Origin: Anabas testudineus
Lineage: Eukaryota; Chordata; Actinopteri; Anabantiformes; Anabantidae
Length of the DNA: 64,000 bases
Assembly: GCF_900324465.2 (NCBI RefSeq)
Contig: NC_046615.1
Coordinates: 24,191,836-24,255,835, forward strand
Direction: 5' to 3'
This document shows positions 1 to 12,000 of this stretch, one piece after another. Both the position numbers and the translations under genes were made by a program. A model generated the notes under the pieces. That model searched no databases. It was given only the letters and a program-made list of their open reading frames with translations, and was not told the origin of the DNA. How positions within the stretch are numbered: the stretch's first letter is position 1; every line of letters begins with the position of its first letter.

Positions 1-330
1 CAGTAGAACCAGTAGAACCAGTAGACATGTGGACCAGTAGACCTGTCCGACCTGTGGACCAGTAGACCTGTCCGACCTGTGGACCAGTAGACCTGTCCGA
101 CCTGTGGACCAGTAGACATGTGGACCAGTAGACCTGTCCGACCTGTGGACCAGTAGACATGTGGACCAGTAGACCTGTCCGACCTGTGGACCAGTAGACA
201 TGTGGACCAGTAGACATGTGGACCAGTAGACCTGTGGACCAGTAGACATGTGGACCAGTAGACATGTGGACCAGTAGACATGTGGACCAGTAGACCTGTG
301 GACCAGTAGACCTGTCCGACCTGTGGGCCG
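1..330. repeat. Minisatellite, 16/25-bp units
   Basis: Tandem array built on ACCAGTAGACATGTGG (16 bp), with longer units that carry an extra 9 bp (ACCTGTCCG). It starts at or before the window edge, so its full length is unknown. No gene is visible in it. Confidence 0.9.
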
Positions 331-440
331 TGTCTCGACCTGCAGGTGAATTTAAACTCCAGGTTTAACCCGAGTCTGAGCAGCAGCAGCGGGTTTGGCC
401 GTTTGCATGTGAACCTCGTGGACTCGGTCCGTGGACCCGG

Positions 441-1041
441 TGTTATGCCGAGTTTTGCGTGCCTGCCGAGAACTGCATCCCCCACTCTAATCAGGGAGGA
501 GGATGCAGATCTCTGCAACTCCGAGTTGCCAAATATTGCACCCCCCTCCCTTATTAACTGTGACACACGTTATAACAAAATGCTGTCATTTGTCCATATT
601 TTAGATCATTTTAAGCTGACAGTGAAAATTCACATACGCAAAAGTGTGAGTGGCTCAAATCATAGTAAGTTCACATAAGTTTGCACATCTTGTTTTTATT
701 AGCAGATACTGTATTACATTAAACTTGCCTTGACAATGTTTGACCCATTAATAACATTCACACATTCAACGAACCACAATGAAAACATTCATTAACCTCA
801 ACACTGCTAATCTGCTGTAACATTTTTAATAGGGCAAAGATCTGTAGTGTACTTTGTTACACTTAAGCTTAAAATGATCTAAAAGATGGACAAATGACAG
901 CATTTTGTTATAACGTGTGTTACAGTTAATAAGGGAGGGGGTGCAATATTTGGCAACTCGGAGTTGCAGAGATCTGCATCCTCCTCCCTGATTAGAGTGG
1001 GGGATATCGAACTCGGCAGGCATGCAAAACTCGGCATAACA
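441..1041. mobile_element. DNA-transposon-like element with ~178-bp inverted repeats
   Basis: The first ~178 bases (441-618) recur in reverse complement at about 864-1041, with few mismatches, around a ~245-bp AT-rich centre. The outer ends read TGTTATGCCGAG and CTCGGCATAACA. Both sides are flanked by CCGG, a possible 4-bp target duplication, although CCGG is itself a palindrome and so weak proof. No transposase is seen, so this looks like a non-autonomous foldback or MITE-type element. Family not recognised. Confidence 0.75.
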
Positions 1042-1180
1042 CCGGTCCGCGGACCCGGTCCGTGGACCCGGTCCGTGGACCCGGTCCGTGGACTCGGTTC
1101 GTGGACTCGGTTCGTGGACCCGGTCCGTGGACCCGGTCTGTGGACTCGGTCCGTGGACTCGGTTCGTGGACTCACCTCAG
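1042..1180. repeat. 12-bp minisatellite
   Basis: Short array of GGACCCGGTCCGT-like units (also GGACTCGGTTCGT). One or two units of the same kind lie at about 415-440, on the other side of the inverted-repeat element, so that element appears to have inserted into the array. Confidence 0.8.
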
Positions 1181-1199
1181 TCGAGTCTCTTGACTTCAG

Positions 1200-1500
1200 C
1201 TGCTGAAACACTCCCGGTCCTCACAGGAGGCGGTAAACCGGGCGGCTCAGCGCCGCCTGCGGCTCCTCTTCAGCGGCCGCTCTCATCCTGGTCCTCGCTT
1301 CTCTCCCTCCGGACTCGAACCCAAACGGAACTCACACGTTTGCTGAAGTTTAGTGGACCCGACCCGACCCGAGACCAGGTCTGAAGTGTGCTCAACAGGC
1401 TAACGAGCTAAACAAGCTTACCGAGCTAACTGCCGCCACTTCCGGCTGCAGCCTTCAAAGTAAAAGCCGGGCGGATCTAGAAACGTGCACAGGGTGGTGA
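1200..1500. promoter_or_regulatory. GC-rich, promoter-like stretch (uncertain)
   Basis: A locally GC- and CpG-rich stretch with a NotI-like GCGGCCGC and an ETS-like ACTTCCGG (near 1438). It resembles a fish promoter or first exon, but no homologous protein can be read on either strand and no downstream exon is recognisable. The gene, if any, and its direction are unknown. Confidence 0.25.
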
Positions 1501-3025
1501 GAGAGGATGATAGTCCCCGTTCCAGAGCAGCCACGAGAGATCTGGGGCCATAGACAAGTCAAAAAACTATTTCTGTGTAATCTATTGAGCTGGTTCAACA
1601 GAACACTTCCGACATTATGTCTGTTCTAATAAAGTAGATGATTCCATTTGACTGTTGCAGGTGTAAATGAAAGAGGAAACTCCTCCTGTCTGTTGTTGAG
1701 CTGCTGTCACCGCTTGTTTTAGGGAGAACACCTGCACCTGTTTGTCCTGGGAACATGCTTTCAGCACAGTTTGCAGTTCGTCCTACTCTGCTGCTCGGTT
1801 GAACTTTAATTATGTGGAAGAACTAAGAACTAAATACCTTTTTAGTATGTCTCCCGTGTGTTTGCTGTAATAAACTCAGATTTCATATGTTGTTGCTGAA
1901 CTCACTGGGAACTAACACACTTCTACTTTTTGACAGGAACAGTTGCTTTATATTAAAACAGAAGTGGTGAACTTCTTGAATGATCCGTGTCTGGGATCAT
2001 CACACACCGTGAACAGCTCTTACTGCTGCTCAGTGCTTTTCATTTTAAAATCAATTAATGTCTTTGCATCCGTGTGTGTAAATAAAAGAATACATTACAA
2101 AGGTATAGTATACCAGTCCTGTTTACTACTTTTCACCATTACTGCATCTTATGCCAATAATCGACTTTACCAAGTCCTAGATATTTGTGTTTTTGGCATT
2201 TGAGCAGAACAATCACTAATTTACACAGAAACAATTCTGTGATTCACTTGCATAACTGAGTCTGTTCATGGTCATCACCAGCTGTTACACTCTTATTCTG
2301 ACAGTCCACCACCCGACGTCCGGTCTTGCGTTAATTCCAGCTTGATGGAGGCTCCTGACTCTTGATCTCATCACTTTGAAACCTGAAGAAAACTTTTGAT
2401 GAATGAAAACAATAAAAGGCAGAAGGTTTCGTGTTTGTCTGGAATTTACAGAAGAGACACTCTTTTCTGCAGCAGAGAAACTTCTGACCTCAGTTTTCTA
2501 CAGTTGAACTATGAACTCGGTTCCTCGTAAGATTTTTATGCACAAACACGTTTTTCCTGATGGTGAATTCAGTGTTCACACTTCTCACATCAGCTTAATA
2601 CTGAAGACTGAGTGCAGAGCAGTGTGTGTCCACCCACAGAGGAAAGAAACAGGATTGAAGTGACTGGTATTTTCTGTCTCTCTCTGCTCTGCCCTCTCAG
2701 AAACCTCCAGTCTGACTTCTGACACCTAGATGTGAGGTTTCAGACCTTCACGGTTCTGCTGGAAGCTGGAGACTCGGTCATATTTCTACCAGGTGAACAA
2801 CAGCTGAACAAGTCTGTGTGGTGACCGGATCAGACTCAGCAGATCTGAGCTCTGCTCATTTGTGGGATTTGAATTATTTCAGCACACATGTTTCTCATCG
2901 TCCGTTTGTGTCGTTTTGCTTCTTTGGACACAAAATGCAAACGACCGACAGATAATAGTAAAACATAGCTCCAGTAATAGATCCATCTCATCTTAAAGTA
3001 AAACTACGTTCTCAGACTGCAGGTT
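1501..3025. other. Intergenic, nothing recognised
   Basis: AT-rich single-copy-looking sequence. No conserved protein, RNA gene or clear repeat was recognised on either strand. Confidence 0.5.
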
Positions 3026-3029
3026 TACT

Positions 3030-3745
3030 TGTGGTTCCTAGAGTTTCCAAATGTAGAATTGGAGGCAGAGCCTTTAGCTACCAAGCCCCTCTCCTGTGGA
3101 ACCAGCTCCCAGTTCAGGTTCTGGAGGCAGACACCCTCTCTACATTTAAGACTAGGCTTTTATAAATCTTATAGTTAGAGATGGATCAGGTGACTCTGAA
3201 CCATCTCTTAGTTCTGCTGCTATAAGTTAGTCTACTGGGGACCTCTACTGATAAACTGAGCTCCTCTCCTCTCTCCTCTATTCATTCAAATGCCACCATT
3301 TCATGTCATTAACTTTGTGTCTTCTCTCTCTTGTAGTTGTGTTTCCTCCTCTCTGTCTCCCTCTCTCTGTACTTTTCTGCAGGTATCCTCGGCCTGGAGC
3401 TGTACATCTCCAGAATCCAGTTCATCTGCCCAATGTTCTTGATGCTTGTTGTTGTCTTTATTGCCTGCTGTTCTTTTCTCTCTTCTCTTTCCACTCACCC
3501 CAACCGGTCGAGGCAGATGGCCGCCCACTATGAGCCTGGTTCTGCTGGAGGTTTCTTCCTCTAAAGGGAGTTTTTCCTCTCCACTGTTGCCTAAAGCTTG
3601 TTCAAATGGGATTGTTGGGTTTTCTCTATAATTTTTTGTATAAATATTTTCTGTAAGGTCTTAAACCTTAAACACTGTAAAGTGCCTTGAGATAACTTCT
3701 GTTGTAAATTGGCGCTATACAAAAAAAAATCTATTGAAATTGAAT
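3030..3745 (+). mobile_element. L2-clade LINE, 5'-truncated 3' end
   Basis: Reading near 3065-3165 gives the reverse-transcriptase C-terminus AFSYQAPLLWNQLPV followed by EADTLSTFKTRLL, a signature of fish L2-type LINEs. The 3' UTR follows, ending with GCCTTGAGATAACTTC, GGCGCTATAC and an (ATTGA)-like tail. Only the last ~0.7 kb is present, as is usual for LINE copies. The exact family within the L2 clade is not certain. Confidence 0.75.
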
Positions 3746-3749
3746 TAAA

Positions 3750-4020
3750 TTAACTAACTGGTTAAGTGACTGACTGGTTAATTAACTAACTGGTTAAGTG
3801 ACTGACTGGTTAACTAACTGGTTAACTGACTGACTGGTTAATTAACTAACTGGTTAAGTGACTGACTGGTTAATTAATTAACTGGTTAAGTGACTGACTG
3901 GTTAATTAACTAACTGGTTAAGTGACTGACTGGTTAATTAACTAACTGGTTAAGTGACTGACTGGTTAATTAACTAACTGGTTAACTGACTGACTGGTTA
4001 ATTAACTAACTGGTTAACTA
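3750..4020. repeat. Minisatellite, ~32-bp unit
   Basis: Repeats of TTAACTAACTGG joined to TTAAGTGACTGACTGG, about eight copies with small length variation. It lies directly behind the LINE tail, so it may have expanded from that end. Confidence 0.9.
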
Positions 4021-4308
4021 CACACTGAAAAGTTACTTTGAGTATTTTAAGTAAAAGTAAAAAGTGTGCAGAGTGAATATTTGTGTCCTGTAATTGAAAT
4101 GTAAATGTTTTTGTATTATTTTGGTTTTGATTTCACACATTAAGTTCGTTTTTTTATTTAACTACTGACAGTACACGTTCATTAAAGTACTCCAGTATTT
4201 TACTTTGACCTCACTGATCCATTTGTAATTTCTAGATTGAAATGAATCGACTGTATTAAATCATTAAATGACCATGATGTGGTCAGAGATTTAGATGAAA
4301 TAACATTT

Positions 4309-4336
4309 TGCCCCTGAGTATTTCTACTCAGGGGCA
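4309..4336. repeat. Compact perfect hairpin (12-bp arms, 4-nt loop)
   Basis: TGCCCCTGAGTA, loop TTTC, then its exact reverse complement. It sits in intergenic AT-rich sequence just before a trinucleotide array. Confidence 0.85.
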
Positions 4337-4356
4337 TTTCTGCCTTTAAGTAGAAC

Positions 4357-4426
<70 letters not shown>
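4357..4426. repeat. (AGT)n microsatellite
   Basis: About 23 uninterrupted AGT units. Confidence 0.98.
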
Positions 4427-4428
<2 letters not shown>

Positions 4429-4429
4429 A

Positions 4430-5435
4430 GAACTTCTTCCACCACAGCTGGAAAAGATCAAGCAGCAGCATGTTTGCATTTTAGTCTCTAATCTTTGTTT
4501 GAATCTTTCACTATGGGTCTAATCAATTGTTTAAGGCTCCTCCGCTTGTTTCATGTGGATTCAAGATAAACCAACACATGATCTCATCAACTCCTGCTTT
4601 AGTTCACTCCTTATTCTTCGTCTTTTATCTTCATTTATCTGGAAAGCTGTGATTTCCAGCTTCTAATCCCGTCTGCTTAGAAAACCATCAACAGTTTGTT
4701 CTGGACTATGATGGTTTAAAACTCTGAGGCCGCATCACAAACTGTGAGGCGTTCATGGAAACCTGGAAACAATCAGAGTAAATTAAAGTAAACTTTAGTT
4801 GCATGAGTTTGATTTTCTGACAGACGAATAGTCCAGAATCTGAAATCTTCTGTTTCTAAATCCTACAAATATATTTAAACATATATCTTATTTATTTCTC
4901 TTTGAAATATGTGAGTCTCTAAGAGGAAACTCACAGAACTCACAGACAAGCCTCCTCTATTGAACTACTGCAGCAGATTCCAGAGCAGCGTTTCCTCATC
5001 AATAGAAAAGAAGCGGTCGTGGACAGAATATCAATTATTCCTTCAATGCATTTGTTCAGCATGTGGACTAGATGTGGGTTTCTATGGGACGGGGCTGCTG
5101 GAGCTGCTTGTAGTTCAAAGGCTAAAGTAAAGTCAAACTCCTCATCTCGCCTCCTGTGAAGTTTAACTGTTTCCAGCCGTTCAACATGAAGCGCTGACTT
5201 TTCTTCTTTCCTCAAACTCGACCTGCCTCCGAAGTAGAATCTGAAGAAACTCGTCAAATCTGGAGCGTTTGTGTTTTAAACAGAGGCTTGTTCGGCTTTA
5301 TGTGGATTACAGCTGCAGTCTGATTATTTGGTTAAGAATGATCACAGGTGATAGACCTGGGTTTACAGTCAGAGCACTGACCCCAAACATCATCTTTAAG
5401 GCTTTAATCATCATCTTTAAAAGGTCAGCATCTCC
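4430..5435. other. Intergenic, nothing recognised
   Basis: A 105-codon open frame on the minus strand (4940-5257) has no recognisable domain and no sign of splicing to anything. I see no supported gene here. Confidence 0.5.
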
Positions 5436-5439
5436 CTCA

Positions 5440-5640
5440 GGGCAACACAGAGACACTGTCTCACACTTGATTTGCTGCAGACTGGACCTCGTTGAGCCAA
5501 ACAAACTAACAAATCAGCCACAGTCGACTCAGAACTCTGCAGCCTGAGTGGTGCCCAGGACGAGGAAGACTGAACACATCACAGCTGTTCTTAAACCACT
5601 TCATGGTCTTTCACCTGTCACCTGTAGGAACCAGGACCAA
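5440..5640 (+). mobile_element. L2-clade LINE fragment
   Basis: Translation gives LDLVEPNKLTNQPQSTQNSA, then PRTRKTEHITAVLKPLHGLS across a stop. This matches the L2 reverse-transcriptase stretch that usually reads LQLVQNAAARVLTRTRKYDHI followed by a leucine/tryptophan block. It is degraded and short. Its link to the L2 piece at 3.0-3.7 kb is unclear: it lies downstream although its protein segment precedes that one. Confidence 0.6.
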
Positions 5641-6018
5641 CTCTCTTTACGGAAGCCAGCCATGATTTCTTCTGTTCATTCAGATTTTCACTCCCCAGTG
5701 TGTTGAAATCTATACGTTAAAGTTTCTGTGTGCATTAGTCTCACATTGTCGTTGCTCCCATTTCATCAGCTGCTCAGTTGTCGGGAAATATCTTTGAACT
5801 GGTTGAAGCTGTACAGTGTTTTCTAGTGTTTTCTTCCTGAACATCAGACCATTAAATTCACTGAAAACCTTGAAAAAAATGATATTGTTATTCTATTGAT
5901 GTCTTCAATAATGGTCATGATCAAATTATCTGCTGTTTATTTACTGACTAGTCCTTAAATCATCTGCTCTGTATGACTCAGTTACTCGTTAGTACAGCAG
6001 TAAACAGGTGAGCTCAGG

Positions 6019-9000
6019 TTAGAGGTGTGATGCCTCCTGCAGCAGTTGAACTGCAGCCTCCTTGTTGTGTCTGCGCGCCTCCTGCAGAGGAGAGCTCCCC
6101 CACCTGGTGGAGAGACAGAACTACATCAGACACTGGAGCAGTAAAAAGAACTACTCATGTTTTACTTGAGTAAATATACTAATACCACAAAGTAGAAATA
6201 CACTCCAGTCAGGAGGCTGTTTGTACACAGGTGTGGTCTCACCTGTCTTTGAGGGCGGGGTTTGCCCTGGCGTTCTCCAGCAGGAAGCGGATGACCTCAG
6301 TGTGGCCTTCAGCTGCTGCCACGTGCAGAGCCGACCGGCCATCGTAGTCCACAGCACCAACATCCACTCCAGACAGGAAGTACCTGTGAAACACCCCAAA
6401 AACATGAACAAGATTAAGACACAAATGAACATAAAGCTAGAACAAATGTTATAATGATGGAACCTGTTGTGTGGTCACCTTCTCACGGACTGAACGTCTC
6501 CTTTAAAAGCGGCCAGCAGGACGTTCATGATCTGATATCCCTGTTCAGGAGAGAAGGTGCTTTTAAAATAATGGTCTGACTGATCCTGTAGAGTTCAACT
6601 GGTCTGAGATCAGAACTGACCTCAGATTCAGCCTTCCACTGTCTGTAGGCCAGAATCTGCCTGAATGGAGTCCTGATGTCGAAACTGTGCAGCTGAAACG
6701 CTGAAATCAGCTCCTGCAGAAACAAATGATATGATGACGTCAGTAGGAGGAAGGACTCGTTAAATTTGTCTTGTTCTATAAATGTTCTTTACAGACAGCT
6801 GAATGCTGAAACGAGGTCAACATCCAATAAAAACAGTGACATTTATTCATCATATCAAGTCATAAAGCCAAAAAACATTCTAAACAGATACATCATGTTT
6901 GAGTTCCTCCTGCTTTTGGTTTTGTTCCTGCAACCTGCTGCTAGTTTAGGATAAGAGACGTTACCTGGCAGAAGTGAACAGCCCTCCACGGGTTTCCACA
7001 GGCGTCGACCTCCGGAGAAAACACCATCATCCCCAAAACACCAGGCACCACAGCCAGCAGGGAGCCGTGGCTGCTGGACACTGCTGGTATGGACGTCTGC
7101 AACATGCACAAAACAATGTGACCACAAGGGAGTGTCCCTTAAAACCGAGGAGGCATTTGAACAAGCAGAGAAATAAGGAGACAGCCTGAATGTGAGCTTC
7201 AGTTCGTGGATCATGATGAAATAAACAGAAAACAAGAAACATAGTTTGGTTTTGAATAAAGCATGTGCTGCTGATTATTTTACCAATTTATTGTTTAATG
7301 TTTGGAATATTTCTAAATACCACATAACTTCCCCCGACTTTCTCCCTAACTCATTTCACTCATGGAGGACGCAGGCTGGACCTTGTAGTGGAAAGTTGTG
7401 GAATAATCCTTCATGCCCGCCACTTGCATCATGGACAGCATGCTCCGAGTTGCGGCCGGTGACAACACCTGGTCACCTGACAGTGGACAGAGCCCCCCAT
7501 TGGCTAAAGAAGCAGCCATGGCAGCTCCTGATTCGCAGGTGACTTCTGTTGAGGAGCACTGTCAGACAGTAGAGACACGTTAGAGACACGTTAGAGACAC
7601 GTTGGACACACGTTAGAGACATGTTAGAGACACGTTAGAGACATGATAGAGACACGTTGGACACACGTTAGAGACACGTTAGAGACACGTTGGACACACG
7701 TTAGAGACACGTTAGAGACACGTTGGAAACACGTTAGAGACACGATAGAGACGAGTTAGAGACATGTTAGACACACGTTAGAGACACGTTGGACACACGT
7801 TAGAGACATGATAGAGACACGTTGGACACACGTTAGAGACACGTTAGAGACACGTTAGAGACACGTTGGACACACGTTAGAGACACGTTAGAGACACGTT
7901 GGACACACGTTAGAGACACGTTAGAGACACGTTGGACACACGTTAGAGACACGTTAGAGACACGTTGGACACACGTTAGAGACATGATAGAGACACGTTG
8001 GACACACGTTAGAGACATGTTAGAGACACGTTAGAGACATGATAGAGACACGTTAGAGACACGTTGGACACACGTTAGAGACACGTTAGAGACACGTTAG
8101 AGACACGTTGGACACACGTTAGAGACACGTTAGAGACACGTTGGAAACACGTTAGAGACACGATAGAGACGAGTTAGAGACACGATAGAGACGAGTTAGA
8201 GACACGTTAGAGACGAGTTAGAGACACGTTAGAGACACGTTAGAGACACGTTAGAGACACGTTAGAGACACGTTAGAGACACGTTAGAGACACGTTGGAA
8301 ACACGTTAGAGACACGTTAGAGACACGTTGGAAACACGTTAGAGACACCATAGAGACGAGTTAGAGACACGATAGAGACGAGTTAGAGACACGATAGAGA
8401 CGAGTTAGAGACATGTTAGACACACGTTAGAGACACGTTGCAGACACGTTGGAGACACGTTAGAGACACGTTGGACACACGTTAGAGACATGATAGAGAC
8501 ACGATAGACACACGTTAGAGACACGATAGAGACACGTTAGAGACGAGTTAGACAGACGTTAGAGACACGTTAGAGACACGTTAGAGACACGTTGGACACA
8601 CGTTAGAGACACGTTAGAGACACGTTAGAGACACGTTGGAAACACGTTAGAGACACGATAGAGACACGTTAGAGACACGTTGGACACACGTTAGAGACAC
8701 GTTGGACACACGTTAGAGACATGTTAGAGACACGTTAGAGACATGATAGAGACACGTTGGACACACGTTAGAGACACGTTAGAGACACGTTGGACACACG
8801 TTAGAGACACGTTAGAGACACGTTGGAAACACGTTAGAGACACGATAGAGACGAGTTAGAGACATGTTAGACACACGTTAGAGACACGTTGGACACACGT
8901 TAGAGACATGATAGAGACACGTTGGACACACGTTAGAGACATGTTAGAGACACGTTGGACACACGTTAGAGACACGTTAGAGACACGTTAGAGACACGTT

Positions 9001-12000
9001 GGACACACGTTAGAGACACGTTGGACACACGTTAGAGACACGTTAGAGACACGTTAGAGACACGTTAGAGACACGTTGGACACACGTTAGAGACACGTTA
9101 GAGACACGTTGGACACACGTTAGAGACATGATAGAGACACGTTGGACACACGTTAGAGACATGTTAGAGACACGTTAGAGACATGATAGAGACACGTTAG
9201 AGACACGTTGGACACACGTTAGAGACACGTTAGAGACACGTTAGAGACACGTTGGACACACGTTAGAGACACGTTAGAGACACGTTGGAAACACGTTAGA
9301 GACACGTTAGAGACACGTTGGAAACACGTTAGAGACACGATAGAGACGAGTTAGAGACACGATAGAGACGAGTTAGAGACACGTTAGAGACGAGTTAGAG
9401 ACACGTTAGAGACACGTTAGAGACACGTTAGAGACACGTTGGAAACACGTTAGAGACACGTTGGAAACACGTTAGAGACACCATAGAGACGAGTTAGAGA
9501 CACGATAGAGACGAGTTAGAGACACGATAGAGACGAGTTAGAGACATGTTAGACACACGTTAGAGACACGTTGCAGACACGTTGGAGACACGTTAGAGAC
9601 ACGTTGGACACACGTTAGAGACATGATAGAGACACGATAGACACACGTTAGAGACACGATAGAGACACGTTAGAGACGAGTTAGACAGACGTTAGAGACA
9701 CGTTAGAGACACGTTAGAGACACGTTGGACACACGTTAGAGACACGTTAGAGACACGTTAGAGACACGTTAGAGACACGTTGGAGACACGTTAGAGACAC
9801 GTTAGAGACACGATAGAGACACGTTAGAGACACGTTGGACACACGTTAGAGACACGTTAGAGACACGTTAGAGACACGTTGGACACACGTTAGAGACACG
9901 ATAGAGACACGATAGACACACGTTAGAGACACGATAGAGACACGTTAGAGACGAGTTAGACAGACGTTAGAGACACGTTAGAGACACGTTAGAGACACGT
10001 TGGACACACGTTAGAGACACGTTAGAGACACGTTGGAAACACGTTGGAAACACGTTAGAGACATGATAGAGACACGTTAGAGACACGTTGGACACACGTT
10101 AGAGACACGTTAGAGACATGTTAGAGACACGTTGGACACAGGTTAGAGACATGATAGAGACACGTTAGAGACACGTTGGACACACGTTAGAGACATGATA
10201 GAGACACGTTGGACACACGTTAGAGACATGTTAGAGACACGTTAGAGACGAGTTAGACACACGTTAGAGACACGTTGGACACACGTTAGAGACATGTTAG
10301 AGACACGTTAGAGACGAGTTAGACACACGTTAGAGACACGTTGGACACACGTTAGAGACATGTTAGAGACACGTTAGAGACGAGTTAGACACACATTAGA
10401 GACGAGTTAGAGACATGTTAGAGACACGTTAGAGACACGTTGGACACACGTTAGAGACATGATAGAGACACGTTAGAGACACGTTGGAGACACGTTAGAG
10501 ACAGGTTAGAGACACGATAGAGACACGATAGACACGATAGAGACGAGTTAGAGACACGATAGAGACACAATAGAGACGAGTTAGAGACACGATAGAGACG
10601 AGTTAGAGACACGATAGAGACGAGTTAGAGACACGATAGAGACGAGTTAGAGACACGATAGAGACGAGTTAGAGACACGTTAGAGACACGATAGAGACGA
10701 GTTAGAGACACGATAGAGACGAGTTAGAGACGAGTTAGAGACACGTTAGAGACACGTTAGAGACACGTTAGAGACACGATAGAGACACGATAGAGACGAG
10801 TTAGAGACATGTTAGAGACACGTTAGAGACGAGTTAGAGACACGATAGAGACGAGTTAGAGACGAGTTAGAGACGAGTTAGAGACACGTTAGAGACACGA
10901 TAGAGACACGATAGAGACACGATAGAGACACGATAGAGACGAGTTAGAGACATGTTAGAGACACGTTAGAGACGAGTTAGAGACACGATAGAGACGAGTT
11001 AGAGACGAGTTAGAGACGAGTTAGAGACACGTTAGAGACACGATAGAGACACGATAGAGACACGATAGAGACACGTTGGAGTCAGTGGTCATATTGACAA
11101 TATGGAGGACTTGGGTGTTTACAGTACAAGACTGTGATGGATTTAGTTACTGAAAAAGCACATAGCAGCTTTTCTGAAGCGAATCATAGCTAATTCAGTT
11201 AAAAGAGACAAAAAAACAAAAAAACGGTATAAAAACAACCACCGATGGAAAAATAGAGCAGAACGTGAAGGAAAACCACTAAAAAGCGTTTAGTGGTTTT
11301 CCTTCTCTGTTTTATAGAAGGGGTCAGGGGCCTTTTACCTGTATGTGAAGCACTGCAGGGCTCTTTTGAGACGGATGGAGCTACAAGCTTGGTCCACCCA
11401 CAAATATATGATGAAAGTCACCAAAACAAGCGCCGGTATTTGCCGACGCAGAGACAAACACTAATGTGATAATAAGAGGAGTTTTACCTGTAGCATTAGA
11501 TCCAGAGCAGCGTTAATGTCCACCTTCTCTGGAAAACACTGAAATTAAGGAGCTTGGTTAAGAAGTGGAGACATTAGACAGCACTTACAATATTTAACTC
11601 TTTAACTTAACTTACCTTTCGTTCCTGCAGGTAGAAGGACAGAGCGTGAAGTCTGATGCTGGCCTTCCTGCTGCTCTGATAACTAAAGATCACACAATAA
11701 CCATAAATTCAGCTTATTACCAGCTCCATAAATACAGTATGTAGCTGTGCATCCTGTCACTTAGTACGAGGATCTTTAAAAACCAACGGGGTATCTAGGT
11801 TTCACATGTTCATAAAGTCCTGGTTGGTCGACTGTGCCACCGTTTCAAATACCTTTCCCTAGTGTCACGACTCTTTCTGTCTCAGTAGTCATAGTAATAG
11901 TAGTACTGCAGTTCTGTCAGTAGCGTCAGTACCTGGTGCAGTTTAAGTTGGCGTGCTCTTTATTGCAGAGTCTTCGGATGATGTTCAGCACCTACAGTAC

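Noticed and set aside
4940-5257. 105-codon open frame on the minus strand
   Set aside because: No recognisable domain, no splice context and no conserved motif.
7833-8018. Open frame with a repeated MSLTCVQRVS-like peptide
   Set aside because: It is the 11-bp minisatellite read on the minus strand; no gene signals.
11267-11305. Possible microRNA precursor
   Set aside because: A 17-bp stem with a 5-nt loop is too short for Drosha/Dicer processing.
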